64,000 nt of DNA from Betaproteobacteria bacterium (GTDB lineage: Bacteria > Pseudomonadota > Gammaproteobacteria > Burkholderiales > SG8-39), in contig CANKAJ010000006.1 of the NCBI GenBank assembly GCA_947479645.1, positions 1 through 64,000 on the forward strand. Direction: 5' to 3'. Both the position numbers and the translations under genes were made by a program. This document shows positions 19,853 through 30,145 of this stretch, piece by piece. The notes below the pieces were generated by a model. The model was not told the DNA's origin. It saw nothing but the letters and a program-made list of their open reading frames with translations, and searched no databases. Each line of letters begins with the position of its first letter. The stretch's first letter is position 1.

Positions 19853-20302
19853 ATGCCGAGTTCCATTGATACCTATCTGATCTGGCTGATGGCCGGTTTC
19901 GTGCTGGTCATCGCTGAATTGCTGACGGGCACCTTCTACCTGCTGGTGCTCGGGTTGGCTGCAATCGTTGGTGGCGGCGTGGCGTGGTTTGGCGGCAATT
20001 TCCTGATGCAGGTACTGGCTGCTTCGCTGGTTGTCGTCGTTGGTGTGGTGTGGGTGCGCACGCACTTCAAGGCCGCCAATACCCAATCCATGCCTTCACT
20101 GGATGCAGGGCAAGCGGTCATGCTGGAGGCCTGGATCAATCGTGCCGCCGGGCATGCGCGGGTGCGTTATCGCGACACGCTGTGGGACGCCGTCGTTCAG
20201 GGCGCTGTAGACGATTCCGATCCGGCCGACGCCGGCAGCATGTATTACATCATCTCGATCGATGGCAACACGCTGCATGTCGGACGCGACAAGCCTTCAT
20301 GA
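19853..20302 (+). CDS. NfeD family membrane protein
   Basis: Hydrophobic N-terminus (IDTYLIWLMAGFVLVIAELLTGTFYLLVLGLAAIVGG) and OB-fold-like C-terminus; next to an SPFH protein. Confidence 0.82.
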   Translation: MPSSIDTYLIWLMAGFVLVIAELLTGTFYLLVLGLAAIVGGGVAWFGGNFLMQVLAASLVVVVGVVWVRTHFKAANTQSMPSLDAGQAVMLEAWINRAAGHARVRYRDTLWDAVVQGAVDDSDPADAGSMYYIISIDGNTLHVGRDKPS

Positions 20303-20334
20303 ACAACGTTCCGGAAATTCAAAGTGGAGGGAAC

Positions 20335-21324
20335 ATGATTCCAAAGCTGATTGGCGTTATTGCACTGACGTTTTTTGCTGCAAGCAACGATGTAACGCGT
20401 CCTCTCGCCATACCGATCTTTATCATCGCGCTGGTGGTGGTGTTTGTCATGGAGGGCGTGCGCGTCGTGCCGCAGCAGAACGCCTGGGTAGTGGAGCGCC
20501 TGGGCAAGTTCCATGCGGTGCTGGAACCTGGATTGAACGTGATCGTGCCTTTCTTCGATCGCGTCGCCTACAAGCATTCGCTCAAGGAGGTTCCACTCGA
20601 TGTGTCCGAGCAGGTGTGTATCACCCGTGACAATACCCAACTGGCGGTCGATGGCGTCATCTACTACCAGGTGACCGATCCGCGGCTCGCTTCATACGGG
20701 TCATCAAATTACATAGCGGCAATTACGCAATTGGCGCAGACGGCGTTGCGTTCCGAAATCGGCAAGATGGAACTGGACAAGACTTTCGAGAGTCGCGACG
20801 AGATGAACCGCCAGGTGGTGTCGGTGCTGGATGAGGCCGGTCGCAGCTGGGGCGTGAAGGTGCTGCGCTATGAGATCAAGAACATCACGCCGCCGGAAGC
20901 CATCCTGCGATCAATGCAACAGCAGATCACGGCCGAGCGCGAGAAGCGCGCGCTGATTGCCAAGTCCGAAGGCGAGAAGCAGCAGGAGATCAATGTTGCC
21001 GAAGGCGAGAAGCAGGCGGCGGTGCTGAAGTCCGAAGGTGACAAGACCTCGCGTATCAACAAGGCGCAGGGCGAGGCGACTGCTCTGCGTCTGGTCGCCG
21101 AGGCCACTGCAGCGGCAGTGGAGTCGGTAGCCGTGGCCATCGGCAAGGAAGGTGGTGCCCAGGCGGCCAACCTGAAGGTTGCCGAGTTGTACATCAATGC
21201 CTTTGCGCTGCTGGCCAAGACCAACAACACCATGATTATCCCCAGCAATGTGGCCGATATTGCGGGCGTTGTGGCCACTGCCATGACAGTACTGGACAAA
21301 TCAAAGGTGGGTAGCAAGGGCTGA
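20335..21324 (+). CDS. SPFH/band-7 protein (paraslipin/QmcA type)
   Basis: RVVPQQNAWVVERLGKFHAVLEPGLNVIVPFFDRVAYKHSLKEVPLDVSEQ. Confidence 0.9.
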   Translation: MIPKLIGVIALTFFAASNDVTRPLAIPIFIIALVVVFVMEGVRVVPQQNAWVVERLGKFHAVLEPGLNVIVPFFDRVAYKHSLKEVPLDVSEQVCITRDNTQLAVDGVIYYQVTDPRLASYGSSNYIAAITQLAQTALRSEIGKMELDKTFESRDEMNRQVVSVLDEAGRSWGVKVLRYEIKNITPPEAILRSMQQQITAEREKRALIAKSEGEKQQEINVAEGEKQAAVLKSEGDKTSRINKAQGEATALRLVAEATAAAVESVAVAIGKEGGAQAANLKVAELYINAFALLAKTNNTMIIPSNVADIAGVVATAMTVLDKSKVGSKG

Positions 21325-21519
21325 TCATTGCCGGTAGGCGTGAATGGGGTGGCGGACGACGCGATTGCGGCATGCTTGCCGCGCATGTCCTTGGCGCTCA
21401 TTCAAAAATAAGAGTTGAATTGCCGGCGTCACGGCCGTAGCATTTCCTTTCGTTGTTTCCTTGTCCGAAGCGTATCCGGCCGTCATGCGGTCCACGTCGA
21501 GGGCGCTCAGGAGTTTTTC

Positions 21520-22086
21520 ATGCATACCGAAGTCCATGTCCACGGAGTTGTTACGCTGAAAACCGGCGTAACGCAGGCTGAAATTGAACAGGCGTTGCGT
21601 GCCTGGTTCGATTACGTCGATCTGGATGGCCTGGCCGATGCGCGCAGTGCGCATCAGGATGAGCCAGGGGTAGTATTTGATCGTCGGCGTCGCGTGCTCG
21701 ATATCTGCTGGACAGGTTGGGTGGGGCGCAATTTCCAGCGTGCACTGGAGTCATCCTTCGAGTCACTGTGCTCCTATGCCGAGCAGGCAACTGGTGTGGA
21801 AGTGACCTATTATCAGGAGGATGGCCGTGATGAGCGCACGGTCGCTTTCGTGGGCCCGTCGCAGGACTCCATCCAGGAAGAGCAGCGCCGCAGCATGATC
21901 GAGGATGTGTCGGGGCTGTTGTCGCGGCATTTCGCAGAAGGCGAAATCGGAGAAGTGCTGCAGCTCGTGCATCAGTTGTTCGAGCGGCGCTGGAATGCGT
22001 CGGGTACTGCAGTGGACGCGAAAGCAGGACGCAGCAGCGGTACCACAACCGTGCGCACATCCTCAGGCAAGAAGCACCTGCACTGA
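21520..22086 (+). CDS. conserved hypothetical protein (DUF6806-like)
   Basis: MHTEVHVHGVVTLKTGVTQAEIEQALRAWFDYVDLDGLADARSAHQDEPGVVFDRRRRVLDICWTGWVGRNFQRALE; internal ATG 21520 preferred. Confidence 0.6.
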   Translation: MHTEVHVHGVVTLKTGVTQAEIEQALRAWFDYVDLDGLADARSAHQDEPGVVFDRRRRVLDICWTGWVGRNFQRALESSFESLCSYAEQATGVEVTYYQEDGRDERTVAFVGPSQDSIQEEQRRSMIEDVSGLLSRHFAEGEIGEVLQLVHQLFERRWNASGTAVDAKAGRSSGTTTVRTSSGKKHLH

Positions 22087-22130
22087 GTGACATGCCGGCT
22101 TCTTTCCTTGCGGAAGGAAGCGATAGTCTG

Positions 22131-22153
22131 TTTTGCTTCGTCCTGAAGCAAAA
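22131..22153. repeat. perfect 9-bp stem-loop
   Basis: TTTTGCTTC (22131-22139) GTCCT GAAGCAAAA (22145-22153); no T-tract follows on either strand. Confidence 0.5.
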
Positions 22154-22346
22154 ATTCGCCTGGAATGACCTGGCAATGGGTCATTTGTTTTCATTCTTCA
22201 GGTGTTACTTGCGATATCGGTGATATCTCCTTTATTTTGTGGAACAATTATTTTGTAACTTCAAAATCAAGAAAGTGACTTAAGTCCCTGTCTCGCCTGC
22301 AAATTTTCCAATTTTCCTCTTGACCCTTCGTTTTCTTTCCACTAAA

Positions 22347-22372
22347 GTGGGAGGAAGTAGAATTTAGTGGGA
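22347..22372 (+). promoter_or_regulatory. MraZ operator candidate (GTGGGA repeats, 10-bp period)
   Basis: GTGGGA at 22347 and 22367, degenerate GTAGAA at 22357, 46 bp upstream of the mraZ start. Confidence 0.7.
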
Positions 22373-22417
22373 AATATTGGAGATTTCCCCTCATTTTCTG
22401 CGCCACAGGGGAAATTT

Positions 22418-22858
22418 GTGTTTCAGGGAGCCACGGAGCTAAGTCTCGACGCCAAGGGGCGGCTGGCAGTGCCGACCCGGCATCGTGACGCCCTGAATTC
22501 CGGTGGCGGTGTTGTGCTCACCGCGCATCCCGACGGTTGTGCGCTGCTTTACCCTCTTCTTGCCTGGGAGCCGATCCGCTCGCGCGTACAGGCCTTGCCC
22601 AGTTTCAACGAGCAATCCCGTGGTTGGCAGCGGCTGCTGATTGGTTTTGCCGAAGAACTGCCTCTCGATGCGCAGGGGCGCATCCTGATATCCCCAGCGC
22701 TGCGCAAATTTGCGGCCCTCAAGAAGGATGTGATGCTGGTCGGACAAGGCAGCCATTTTGAAATCTGGGATGTGCCGGCATGGGAAGAAAAACTGTCTCG
22801 CGCCATGAGTCTCGCCAGCACTACGCCACCCCCCGGCACTGATAATTTTTCGCTGTGA
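22418..22858 (+). CDS. mraZ: transcriptional regulator MraZ
   Basis: GTG 22418: (M)[25 protein letters not shown]; first gene of dcw. Confidence 0.93.
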   Translation: MFQGATELSLDAKGRLAVPTRHRDALNSGGGVVLTAHPDGCALLYPLLAWEPIRSRVQALPSFNEQSRGWQRLLIGFAEELPLDAQGRILISPALRKFAALKKDVMLVGQGSHFEIWDVPAWEEKLSRAMSLASTTPPPGTDNFSL

Positions 22859-23901
22859 CCGCACATGCCCCAACTCATTCGCCAGTACTGGTTCAGGAGG
22901 CGGTCGATGCACTGGGTATCGAGGATGCAGAAGGACGCACAGGCCGTCGTGATGGCACCTATGTTGATGCGACTTTCGGTCGCGGTGGCCACACACGCCT
23001 GATTCTGGCGCGGTTGGGGGCAGGCGCACGGGTTGTGGCACTGGATCGCGATGAAGATGCGATCGCAGCAGGACGGGAACTGAACGATGCGCGTCTGCTG
23101 CTGGTGCATGCGCATTTCGGTGAGCTGGAAAAAGTACTGGCGCAAATCGGTGTAACAGCAGTGGATGGGGTGCTTGCTGATCTGGGTGTGTCGTCGCCGC
23201 AGCTTGACGAGCGGGAGCGTGGGTTCAGCTTCCGAACGGATGGGCCGCTCGACATGCGGATGGATCGCAGCCGGGGGCAAACGGCGGCGGAGTGGCTGGC
23301 AGTCGCGGACGAAGTTGAGATCAGGGAGGTCGTGGAGCGCTATGGGGAAGAACGGTTTGCTAAACAGATTGCAAAGGCGATTGTTGCTGCTCGGGCAGGA
23401 GGGGCTCTTGTCAGTACCCGGCAGCTTGCCGATCTCGTGGGTACGGCCGTCAGGACGCGTGAACCGGGCAAAAATCCGGCGACACGGACGTTTCAAGCTC
23501 TACGGATTTACATCAATCAGGAGCTTGAAGAGTTGTCGTTGATGCTGCCTCAGGCATTGCGCGTCCTTGCGCCCGGCGGGCGGCTGGCGGTGATCAGTTT
23601 TCATTCGCTTGAGGATCGCATCGTCAAACACTTTCTCCGCGACAATGCCAGACCCGATGGTCTGCCAGCGCGTTTGCCGGTGCGGGCGGCGCAATTGCCG
23701 CCGCCGCGTTTGCGTGTGATTGGCAAGCCGGTGCGCGCGGGTACTGACGAGGTGAAACGCAATCCTCGCGCGCGCAGCGCAACGCTGCGGGTGGCTGAAA
23801 AATCGACAGCCGGCCTGCCTGAAGAGGGGGCGGCGATGCCGACGGCAGGGCGGGAAAAGAGATCAACCCGGCGCAGGATGAACGCGACATGGCGCGACTG
23901 A
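22855..23901 (+). CDS. rsmH: 16S rRNA (cytosine(1402)-N4)-methyltransferase
   Basis: [13 protein letters not shown]...[16 protein letters not shown]...[33 protein letters not shown]. Confidence 0.97.
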   Translation: MTAHAPTHSPVLVQEAVDALGIEDAEGRTGRRDGTYVDATFGRGGHTRLILARLGAGARVVALDRDEDAIAAGRELNDARLLLVHAHFGELEKVLAQIGVTAVDGVLADLGVSSPQLDERERGFSFRTDGPLDMRMDRSRGQTAAEWLAVADEVEIREVVERYGEERFAKQIAKAIVAARAGGALVSTRQLADLVGTAVRTREPGKNPATRTFQALRIYINQELEELSLMLPQALRVLAPGGRLAVISFHSLEDRIVKHFLRDNARPDGLPARLPVRAAQLPPPRLRVIGKPVRAGTDEVKRNPRARSATLRVAEKSTAGLPEEGAAMPTAGREKRSTRRRMNATWRD

Positions 23902-24194
23902 GCCTTGTGCTGCTTGCGGCGCTGACGCTTTGTGCACTGGGATTGGTGACCGCCCAGCACGCAGCGCGCAAATTGTTCATTCAGCTCGGAGAAGAGCAGG
24001 AACATGCGCGCCAGCTGGATGTCGAGTATGGTCAGTTGCAACTGGAGTCGAGCACCTGGGCCATGCACGCCCGCGTCGAGAAAATCGCCCGGCAATCCCT
24101 GCGTATGCGCCTGCCCGAGGCCGCGCGCGTGCAGATGATCGAACTGGCGCTTCCTGCGCAGCCGGGTGCCACGGGCGGGGACGGCGCAAAATGA
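23889..24194 (+). CDS. ftsL: cell division protein FtsL
   Basis: Small single-TM coiled-coil protein between rsmH and ftsI. Confidence 0.88.
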   Translation: MARLSLVLLAALTLCALGLVTAQHAARKLFIQLGEEQEHARQLDVEYGQLQLESSTWAMHARVEKIARQSLRMRLPEAARVQMIELALPAQPGATGGDGAK

Positions 24195-25921
24195 ATTTTG
24201 CCGCCAGCCCCGTATTGACACTGCGTTTGCCGGTATGGCGCTCGCGACTGCTGTTGCTGGGCTTCTTCGCCGGGTTCGCCGTATTGAGCGTACGCGCGGT
24301 TTTCCTGCAGGGATGGAACAACAATTTCCTGCAGGCCAAGGGCGAGTCGCGCTACAGCCGTGTCATCGAGATCACCGCCAATCGCGGCCGCATCGTCGAC
24401 CGGCATGGCGAAGCGCTGGCCATTTCCACGCCGGTCAAGTCGATCTGGGCGATTCCGGGTGACTTCGAACTGGATCAGGCGCAACTGGTCAAGCTTGCCG
24501 CATTGCTGGAAATGCAGCCGCAGGACATCCAGAAGCGAATTGCCGATTCCAGTCACGATTTTGTGTTTATCAAACGCCAGATCCCGCCCGAAGTGGCTGA
24601 TCGTATTGCCGAGTTGCGCATTCCAGGCCTGTTCCAGAGCCGTGAGTTCCGCCGCTATTACCCCGGTGGCGACGTGATGGCGCATGTGCTTGGCTTTACC
24701 GGCGCCGAGGATGTCGGGCAGGAAGGTGTGGAATTGGCTTTCCAGCAGCGACTTGCCGGCAAGCCCGGAAGCCGCCGTGTCATCAAGGACAGAAAAGGCC
24801 AGATCATCGAGGACATGGAGTCCATCAAGGCGGCACAGGAAGGCCATGATCTGGTGCTGGCGCTGGACTCCCGAATCCAGAATCTGGCCTTCGGGGCACT
24901 CAAGTCGGCGGTGGAGGCGCATCGCGCCAAGGCCGGCGGCATAGTCGTGCTTGATGTTGTCACTGGCGAGATGCTGGCATTGGCCAACTATCCCACCTAC
25001 AACCCGAACAATCGCTCCCAATTGAGCGGTAGCAGCCTGCGCAATCGCGCCGTCACCGACACCTTCGAGCCCGGTTCCACGCTCAAGCCGTTCACGGTAG
25101 CCACTGCGATCGAGACGGGCAAGGTGCGGCCTGACACATTGATACAAACAGCTCCGGGCAGCTTCACCATCGGCAAGGCCACTATTCACGATGCCCACGC
25201 TGAAGGGTTGATTACCGTTGCCCAGGTGATACAAAAATCCTCGAACGTCGGTGCGGCCAAGATTGCGCTGGGAATGCCGGCGCAATCCATGTGGGAAACC
25301 TTCCGGTCGGTGGGATTCGGGGTGCCGCCAAAATTGGGGTTTCCCGGCGAAGTCTCCGGCCGCGTGCGCCCGGCCAAGACCTGGCGTCCCATCGAGCAGG
25401 CCACCATGTCCTATGGACACGGGATTTCGGTCAGTCTGGTGCAGCTGGCGCGTGCTTATACGATCTTCGCGCGCGATGGCGATCTGGTGCCCATTTCGCT
25501 GGTGAGAGTCGATACACCGCCTTCCGCGCAGAGCGTCATTTCCGCAGAGACCGCGCGGGCGCTGCGCGCCATGCTGGAGTCGGCGGTGCATCCCGGTGGC
25601 ACTGCGCCTCGCGCCCAGATCATGGGCTATCGCGTGGCCGGCAAGACCGGTACCGCGCATAAGCAGGAAAACGGCGGCTACGCGGCGAATAAATACGTGT
25701 CGTCCTTTGTCGGATTTGCACCGGTGTCCAATCCGCGTCTGGTGATCGCCGTGATGATAGACGAGGCCTCGGACGGCCAGTATTACGGTGGTGCCGTTGC
25801 CGCACCGGTGTTTGCGAAAGTCATGGAGGGCGCATTGCGCACGCTGGGGGCTCCGCCCGATGCGCCAATGAAACCGATTGTGCTTCCCGCCGCCGGCGAG
25901 GAACTCAAGGACAGCGTCTGA
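24191..25921 (+). CDS. ftsI: peptidoglycan D,D-transpeptidase FtsI (PBP3)
   Basis: FEPGSTLKPFTVA (SxxK), SSN, KTGT motifs; ATG 24191 overlaps the ftsL stop. Confidence 0.96.
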   Translation: MNFAASPVLTLRLPVWRSRLLLLGFFAGFAVLSVRAVFLQGWNNNFLQAKGESRYSRVIEITANRGRIVDRHGEALAISTPVKSIWAIPGDFELDQAQLVKLAALLEMQPQDIQKRIADSSHDFVFIKRQIPPEVADRIAELRIPGLFQSREFRRYYPGGDVMAHVLGFTGAEDVGQEGVELAFQQRLAGKPGSRRVIKDRKGQIIEDMESIKAAQEGHDLVLALDSRIQNLAFGALKSAVEAHRAKAGGIVVLDVVTGEMLALANYPTYNPNNRSQLSGSSLRNRAVTDTFEPGSTLKPFTVATAIETGKVRPDTLIQTAPGSFTIGKATIHDAHAEGLITVAQVIQKSSNVGAAKIALGMPAQSMWETFRSVGFGVPPKLGFPGEVSGRVRPAKTWRPIEQATMSYGHGISVSLVQLARAYTIFARDGDLVPISLVRVDTPPSAQSVISAETARALRAMLESAVHPGGTAPRAQIMGYRVAGKTGTAHKQENGGYAANKYVSSFVGFAPVSNPRLVIAVMIDEASDGQYYGGAVAAPVFAKVMEGALRTLGAPPDAPMKPIVLPAAGEELKDSV

Positions 25922-25931
25922 GGGATGTCAG

Positions 25932-27467
25932 GTGCACGATAAAGTCCAGCAACTTCTCTCCCAACTCGCACAGCAGGGTGTGCGGGTGAGCGGGCTTGCC
26001 ACTGACAGCCGAGCGCTGCAGCGCGGGGAGGTGTTCCTCGCCTGGCCGGGCAGCCGCGACGACGGGCGTCGCCACATCGGGGCCGCCATTGCCGCCGGCG
26101 CCGGCGCCGTGCTGTATGAGCCGCAGGATTTTGCCTGGGATGCCGCATGGGCGGTGCCGGGCATCGGAGTGTCCGGACTGCGTGAGATCGCCGGGCATCT
26201 TGCCCACGAAGTGTATGGTCGTCCGTCGGAAGTCCTGTGGACCATGGGCGTGACCGGTACCAATGGCAAGACGTCGTGTTCACAGTGGCTGGCGCAGGCC
26301 TGCACTGCCTGTGGCGCACGCACGGGCGTCATCGGCACCCTCGGCGCGGGCATGCCCGGCCAGCTCGTCGCCAGCATCAATACCACGCCGGATCCGGTCG
26401 TGTTGCATCGGACGCTTGCAGAGCTGCTTGCCGCCGGTGCTCAGGGCGTTGTGATGGAAGTCTCCTCCATCGGCATTGACCAGGGACGGGTCAATGGCGT
26501 GGTATTCGGTGCCGCCTTGTTCACCAACCTGTCGCGGGACCATCTTGATTATCACGGCGACATGGAAGCTTACGCGCGGGCCAAGCAGAAGCTGTTTGAG
26601 TCGCCGGGTCTGCGTCACGCCATCGTCAATCTTGACGATGTGCAGGGTGTGCAGATATCCCGCCTGCTGGGGCACCGGTCGGCAAGGGACGGGATCAACC
26701 GCGTCGGTTACAGTTGCTTTGAGGGCGTGGCCCGGCGTGCCGGGCTGGAATGCTGGATAGAAGCGCATGACGCGCAGGTATCGCCGCAGGGTATTGCATT
26801 CACGGTTCGCAGTTCGTGGGGTGAGGCGCGCATCGTCAGTCATTTGCTGGGGCGCTTCAACATTTCCAATCTGCTTGGTGTGCTCGGTGTCATGCTGGTA
26901 TCGGGCGTGCCCTTTGATGTGGCCGCCGCTGCCTTGATGCAGCTCGAACCGGTTCCCGGTCGGCTGCAGCGACTTGGCGGACAGGATTGCCCTCAGGTGG
27001 TCGTGGATTTTGCCCATAGTCCTGACGCACTGGAAAAGACACTGGTGGCTCTCAAGGATATCGTCAGGGTCAATGCGGGACGGCTGACTTGCGTCTTTGG
27101 TTGCGGCGGTGAGCGCGACCGTGGCAAGCGCCCCTTGATGGGGGCCGTGGCGGCGCGGCATGCCGATCTCGTGGTGCTGACCAGCGACAATCCGCGCGGT
27201 GAAAATCCCGATGCCATCATTGCCCAGATCAGGGAGGGCATGCCGGCCCTGGAGCACAGTCGCTTGCTGGTTGAAGTGGATCGCTCCGCTGCCATCCGGG
27301 CAGCAGTGATGGCAGCCAATGCGGCCGACGTGGTGCTGCTGGCAGGCAAGGGTCACGAAAGCTACCAGGAGATCGACGGAAGCAAGCTGCCTTTCTCCGA
27401 CTCGCGCGAAGCGAAAGCGGCGCTGGGTGCGTGGGTTGGGAGTCACCCCGTTGGTGCGAACTCATGA
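25932..27467 (+). CDS. murE: UDP-N-acetylmuramoyl-tripeptide synthetase MurE
   Basis: VTGTNGKTSCSQWLAQA...DHLDYHGDMEAYARAKQKLF...DNPRGENPD; GTG start inferred. Confidence 0.95.
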   Translation: MHDKVQQLLSQLAQQGVRVSGLATDSRALQRGEVFLAWPGSRDDGRRHIGAAIAAGAGAVLYEPQDFAWDAAWAVPGIGVSGLREIAGHLAHEVYGRPSEVLWTMGVTGTNGKTSCSQWLAQACTACGARTGVIGTLGAGMPGQLVASINTTPDPVVLHRTLAELLAAGAQGVVMEVSSIGIDQGRVNGVVFGAALFTNLSRDHLDYHGDMEAYARAKQKLFESPGLRHAIVNLDDVQGVQISRLLGHRSARDGINRVGYSCFEGVARRAGLECWIEAHDAQVSPQGIAFTVRSSWGEARIVSHLLGRFNISNLLGVLGVMLVSGVPFDVAAAALMQLEPVPGRLQRLGGQDCPQVVVDFAHSPDALEKTLVALKDIVRVNAGRLTCVFGCGGERDRGKRPLMGAVAARHADLVVLTSDNPRGENPDAIIAQIREGMPALEHSRLLVEVDRSAAIRAAVMAANAADVVLLAGKGHESYQEIDGSKLPFSDSREAKAALGAWVGSHPVGANS

Positions 27468-28888
27468 TGGGCAACGGCATGATGAGTCTTGAGGAGGCCG
27501 CCCGCGCCTTGGGTGCTCGCATCGTCGGCATCGGCGCCGATGCCGGTGAGCGCGCCAGCGAACGTATCCGCTTCGATTCGGTATCCACCGACAGCCGCAC
27601 GCTGCCGCCGGGCGCGTTGTTTGTCGCACTGCGCGGCGACCGCTTCGATGGTCATCAATTCCTGGCGGCGGTGCGAGCGCGCGGCGCCGCCGGCAGCATG
27701 ATTGACGCAGCGGGCATGCCGCTGGTGAGTAGTGCGGCAGGTCGTGCGGACACCCTGCCCGCCATTGTTGTGACGGATACGCGCCGCGGGCTGGGCCATC
27801 TGGCGACTGTGTGGCGCGCGCGCTTCGCCATTCCGCTGATCGGCGTTGCCGGTTCCAATGGCAAGACCACGGTCAAGGAAATGATCGCGGCGATCCTGAA
27901 GGCGCACTATGGCGAAGCGCGGACGCTGGCGACGGCGGGCAATCTCAACAACGATATCGGTTTGCCGTTGACGTTGTTGCGGTTGCGGGCACAGCACGCC
28001 TGCGCCGTCATTGAACTGGGCATGAATCACCCCGGCGAGACGAAGGAACTGGCGCAGATTGCTCAACCGACGGTGGCGCTGGTCAATAACGCCCAGCGTG
28101 AACATCAGGAATTCATGGCCAGTGTTGCCGACGTGGCACGCGAGCATGGTGCTTTGTTCGAGGCATTGCCGTCCGATGGAATCGCGGTCATCAATGCTGA
28201 TGATGCCTATGCCGATTACTGGCGCGGGCTCAATGCCGGACGAGTGGTTCGCGATTTCAGCATCGAGCGCCGCGCCGCCGTTACGGCACGCTATGCGCTT
28301 GGGGACGCTGGCAGCGACATCACATTGGAGACGCCCGAGGGCGAGGTGCAATTCTCGTTGCAGGTTGCCGGCCTGCACAACGTGCGCAATGCAGTGGCTG
28401 CGGCGACGGCGGCGACGGCGGCAGGCGCAGACCTGGATTCGGTCGCCAGTGCACTGGCGTCATTCACGGCAGTCAGGGGCAGGCTGCAACGCAAGGCCGG
28501 CCGCCATGGCGCGGTGGTGATCGATGACACCTACAACGCCAATCCTGATTCGGTGCGAGCCGCCGTCGATGTGCTGGCACGCGTCACCGGGCGACGCGTG
28601 CTGGTGCTGGGAGACATGGGCGAGGTCGGTGCTCAAGGCCCGGCATTTCATGCCGAGATCGGCTGCTACGCGAAGGAACGTGGTGTGGATCGCGTCATGC
28701 TGGCTGGCGAGTTGACCCGGCATGTTGCCACGGCATTCGGTGCGGGTGCCGACCATTACGAACGATTTGAAGACCTGCTTGCCGCCATCGTTGCCTGGGA
28801 TGGCCCGGACACCACGGTGCTGGTGAAGGGGTCTCGTTTCATGCGCATGGAGCGCGCAGTGGCTGCACTGACCGGGGAGACCGCCTGA
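27464..28888 (+). CDS. murF: UDP-MurNAc-tripeptide-D-Ala-D-Ala ligase MurF
   Basis: [19 protein letters not shown]...[19 protein letters not shown]. Confidence 0.96.
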   Translation: MMGNGMMSLEEAARALGARIVGIGADAGERASERIRFDSVSTDSRTLPPGALFVALRGDRFDGHQFLAAVRARGAAGSMIDAAGMPLVSSAAGRADTLPAIVVTDTRRGLGHLATVWRARFAIPLIGVAGSNGKTTVKEMIAAILKAHYGEARTLATAGNLNNDIGLPLTLLRLRAQHACAVIELGMNHPGETKELAQIAQPTVALVNNAQREHQEFMASVADVAREHGALFEALPSDGIAVINADDAYADYWRGLNAGRVVRDFSIERRAAVTARYALGDAGSDITLETPEGEVQFSLQVAGLHNVRNAVAAATAATAAGADLDSVASALASFTAVRGRLQRKAGRHGAVVIDDTYNANPDSVRAAVDVLARVTGRRVLVLGDMGEVGAQGPAFHAEIGCYAKERGVDRVMLAGELTRHVATAFGAGADHYERFEDLLAAIVAWDGPDTTVLVKGSRFMRMERAVAALTGETA

Positions 28889-30042
28889 TGCTGCTGGAAC
28901 TTGCCCAATGGCTGGCCAAGGACACGCGTGCCTTCGGCGTTTTCAACTACATCACGCTGCGCGCGGTGCTGAGTTGCCTGACCGCGCTGGCAATATCGCT
29001 GCTCGCCGGCCCGTTCGTCATCCGCAAGCTCACCGCCTACAAGATCGGCCAATCGGTGCGCGACGATGGTCCCAAATCCCATCTCACCAAAGCTGGAACT
29101 CCCACCATGGGTGGCGCGCTGGTGCTGATCGCCATCCTGATTACGACGCTGTTGTGGGCGGACCTGTCCAACCGTTTCATCTGGGTGGTGCTGCTGGTGA
29201 CCTTCGGTTTTGGCGCGATCGGCTGGGTCGATGACTACCGCAAGGTGGTGCATCGCAATCCCAAGGGACTGTCCGCCCGCACGAAGTTGTTCTGGCAGTC
29301 GCTGATCGGCGTGGTGGTGGCGGTGTACCTCGCGTTCGCGGTGCCCGCGCCCAACACCGCAAAGATCGGTGAGCTTTTCCTGCAATGGGTGAACAGCGGC
29401 TTTGCGATGAATCTGCCGGCCAAGGCAGATTTGATCGTGCCATTCTTCAAGAACGTGGCCTATCCTGTTGGTGTGTTCGGCTTCATCGTGCTGACGTATT
29501 TTGTCATCGTGGGCACCTCCAATGCGGTCAACCTGACCGACGGACTGGACGGTCTGGCGATCATGCCGGCGGTCATGGTGGCCAGCGCGCTGGGCGTGTT
29601 CGCCTATGTGGTGGGCAACGCGGTCTATTCGAAATACCTGTTGTTTCCCTATATCCCCGGGGCCGGTGAGCTGATGGTGTTCTGTGCGGCGCTGGCCGGT
29701 GCTGGTCTGGGATTTCTGTGGTTCAACGCCTATCCGGCCGAAGTCTTCATGGGTGATGTCGGGGCGTTGTCGCTGGGTGCGGCGCTGGGCACGGTTGCCG
29801 TGATCACGCGACAGGAAGTGGTGCTGTTCATCATGGGTGGCGTGTTCGTCGCGGAGACGCTGTCGGTGATGGCGCAGGTCATCTATTTCAAGGCCACTGG
29901 CGGCAAGCGCATTTTTCGCATGGCGCCACTGCACCATCATTACGAACTGGGCGGGTGGAAGGAGTCGCAAGTCGTTATCCGGTTCTGGATCATCACCATG
30001 ATGCTGGTACTGTTCGGCTTGTCCACATTGAAACTACGTTGA
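28888..30042 (+). CDS. mraY: phospho-N-acetylmuramoyl-pentapeptide transferase MraY
   Basis: [28 protein letters not shown]...[10 protein letters not shown]...[14 protein letters not shown]. Confidence 0.97.
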   Translation: MLLELAQWLAKDTRAFGVFNYITLRAVLSCLTALAISLLAGPFVIRKLTAYKIGQSVRDDGPKSHLTKAGTPTMGGALVLIAILITTLLWADLSNRFIWVVLLVTFGFGAIGWVDDYRKVVHRNPKGLSARTKLFWQSLIGVVVAVYLAFAVPAPNTAKIGELFLQWVNSGFAMNLPAKADLIVPFFKNVAYPVGVFGFIVLTYFVIVGTSNAVNLTDGLDGLAIMPAVMVASALGVFAYVVGNAVYSKYLLFPYIPGAGELMVFCAALAGAGLGFLWFNAYPAEVFMGDVGALSLGAALGTVAVITRQEVVLFIMGGVFVAETLSVMAQVIYFKATGGKRIFRMAPLHHHYELGGWKESQVVIRFWIITMMLVLFGLSTLKLR

Positions 30043-30067
30043 TAACAATTTAACTGAAAATTGTTAT
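30042..30067. repeat. perfect 10-bp inverted repeat at the mraY stop
   Basis: ATAACAATTT (30042-30051) AACTGA AAATTGTTAT (30058-30067). Confidence 0.6.
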
Positions 30068-30145
30068 GAAAAAATTACAAAATAATAGTTCTGATCATAA
30101 TTTAGAAGTGGGCTGCATGCTGATGATAGCCCCTGCGTTACTACA

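Noticed and set aside
22131-22153. Hairpin TTTTGCTTC-GTCCT-GAAGCAAAA as an intrinsic terminator
   Set aside because: The T/A runs are within the stem and no T-tract follows on either strand, so listed only as a stem-loop.
30041-30056. lac-operator-like GATAACAATTT
   Set aside because: Short AT-rich match expected by chance; reported only as part of the local inverted repeat.
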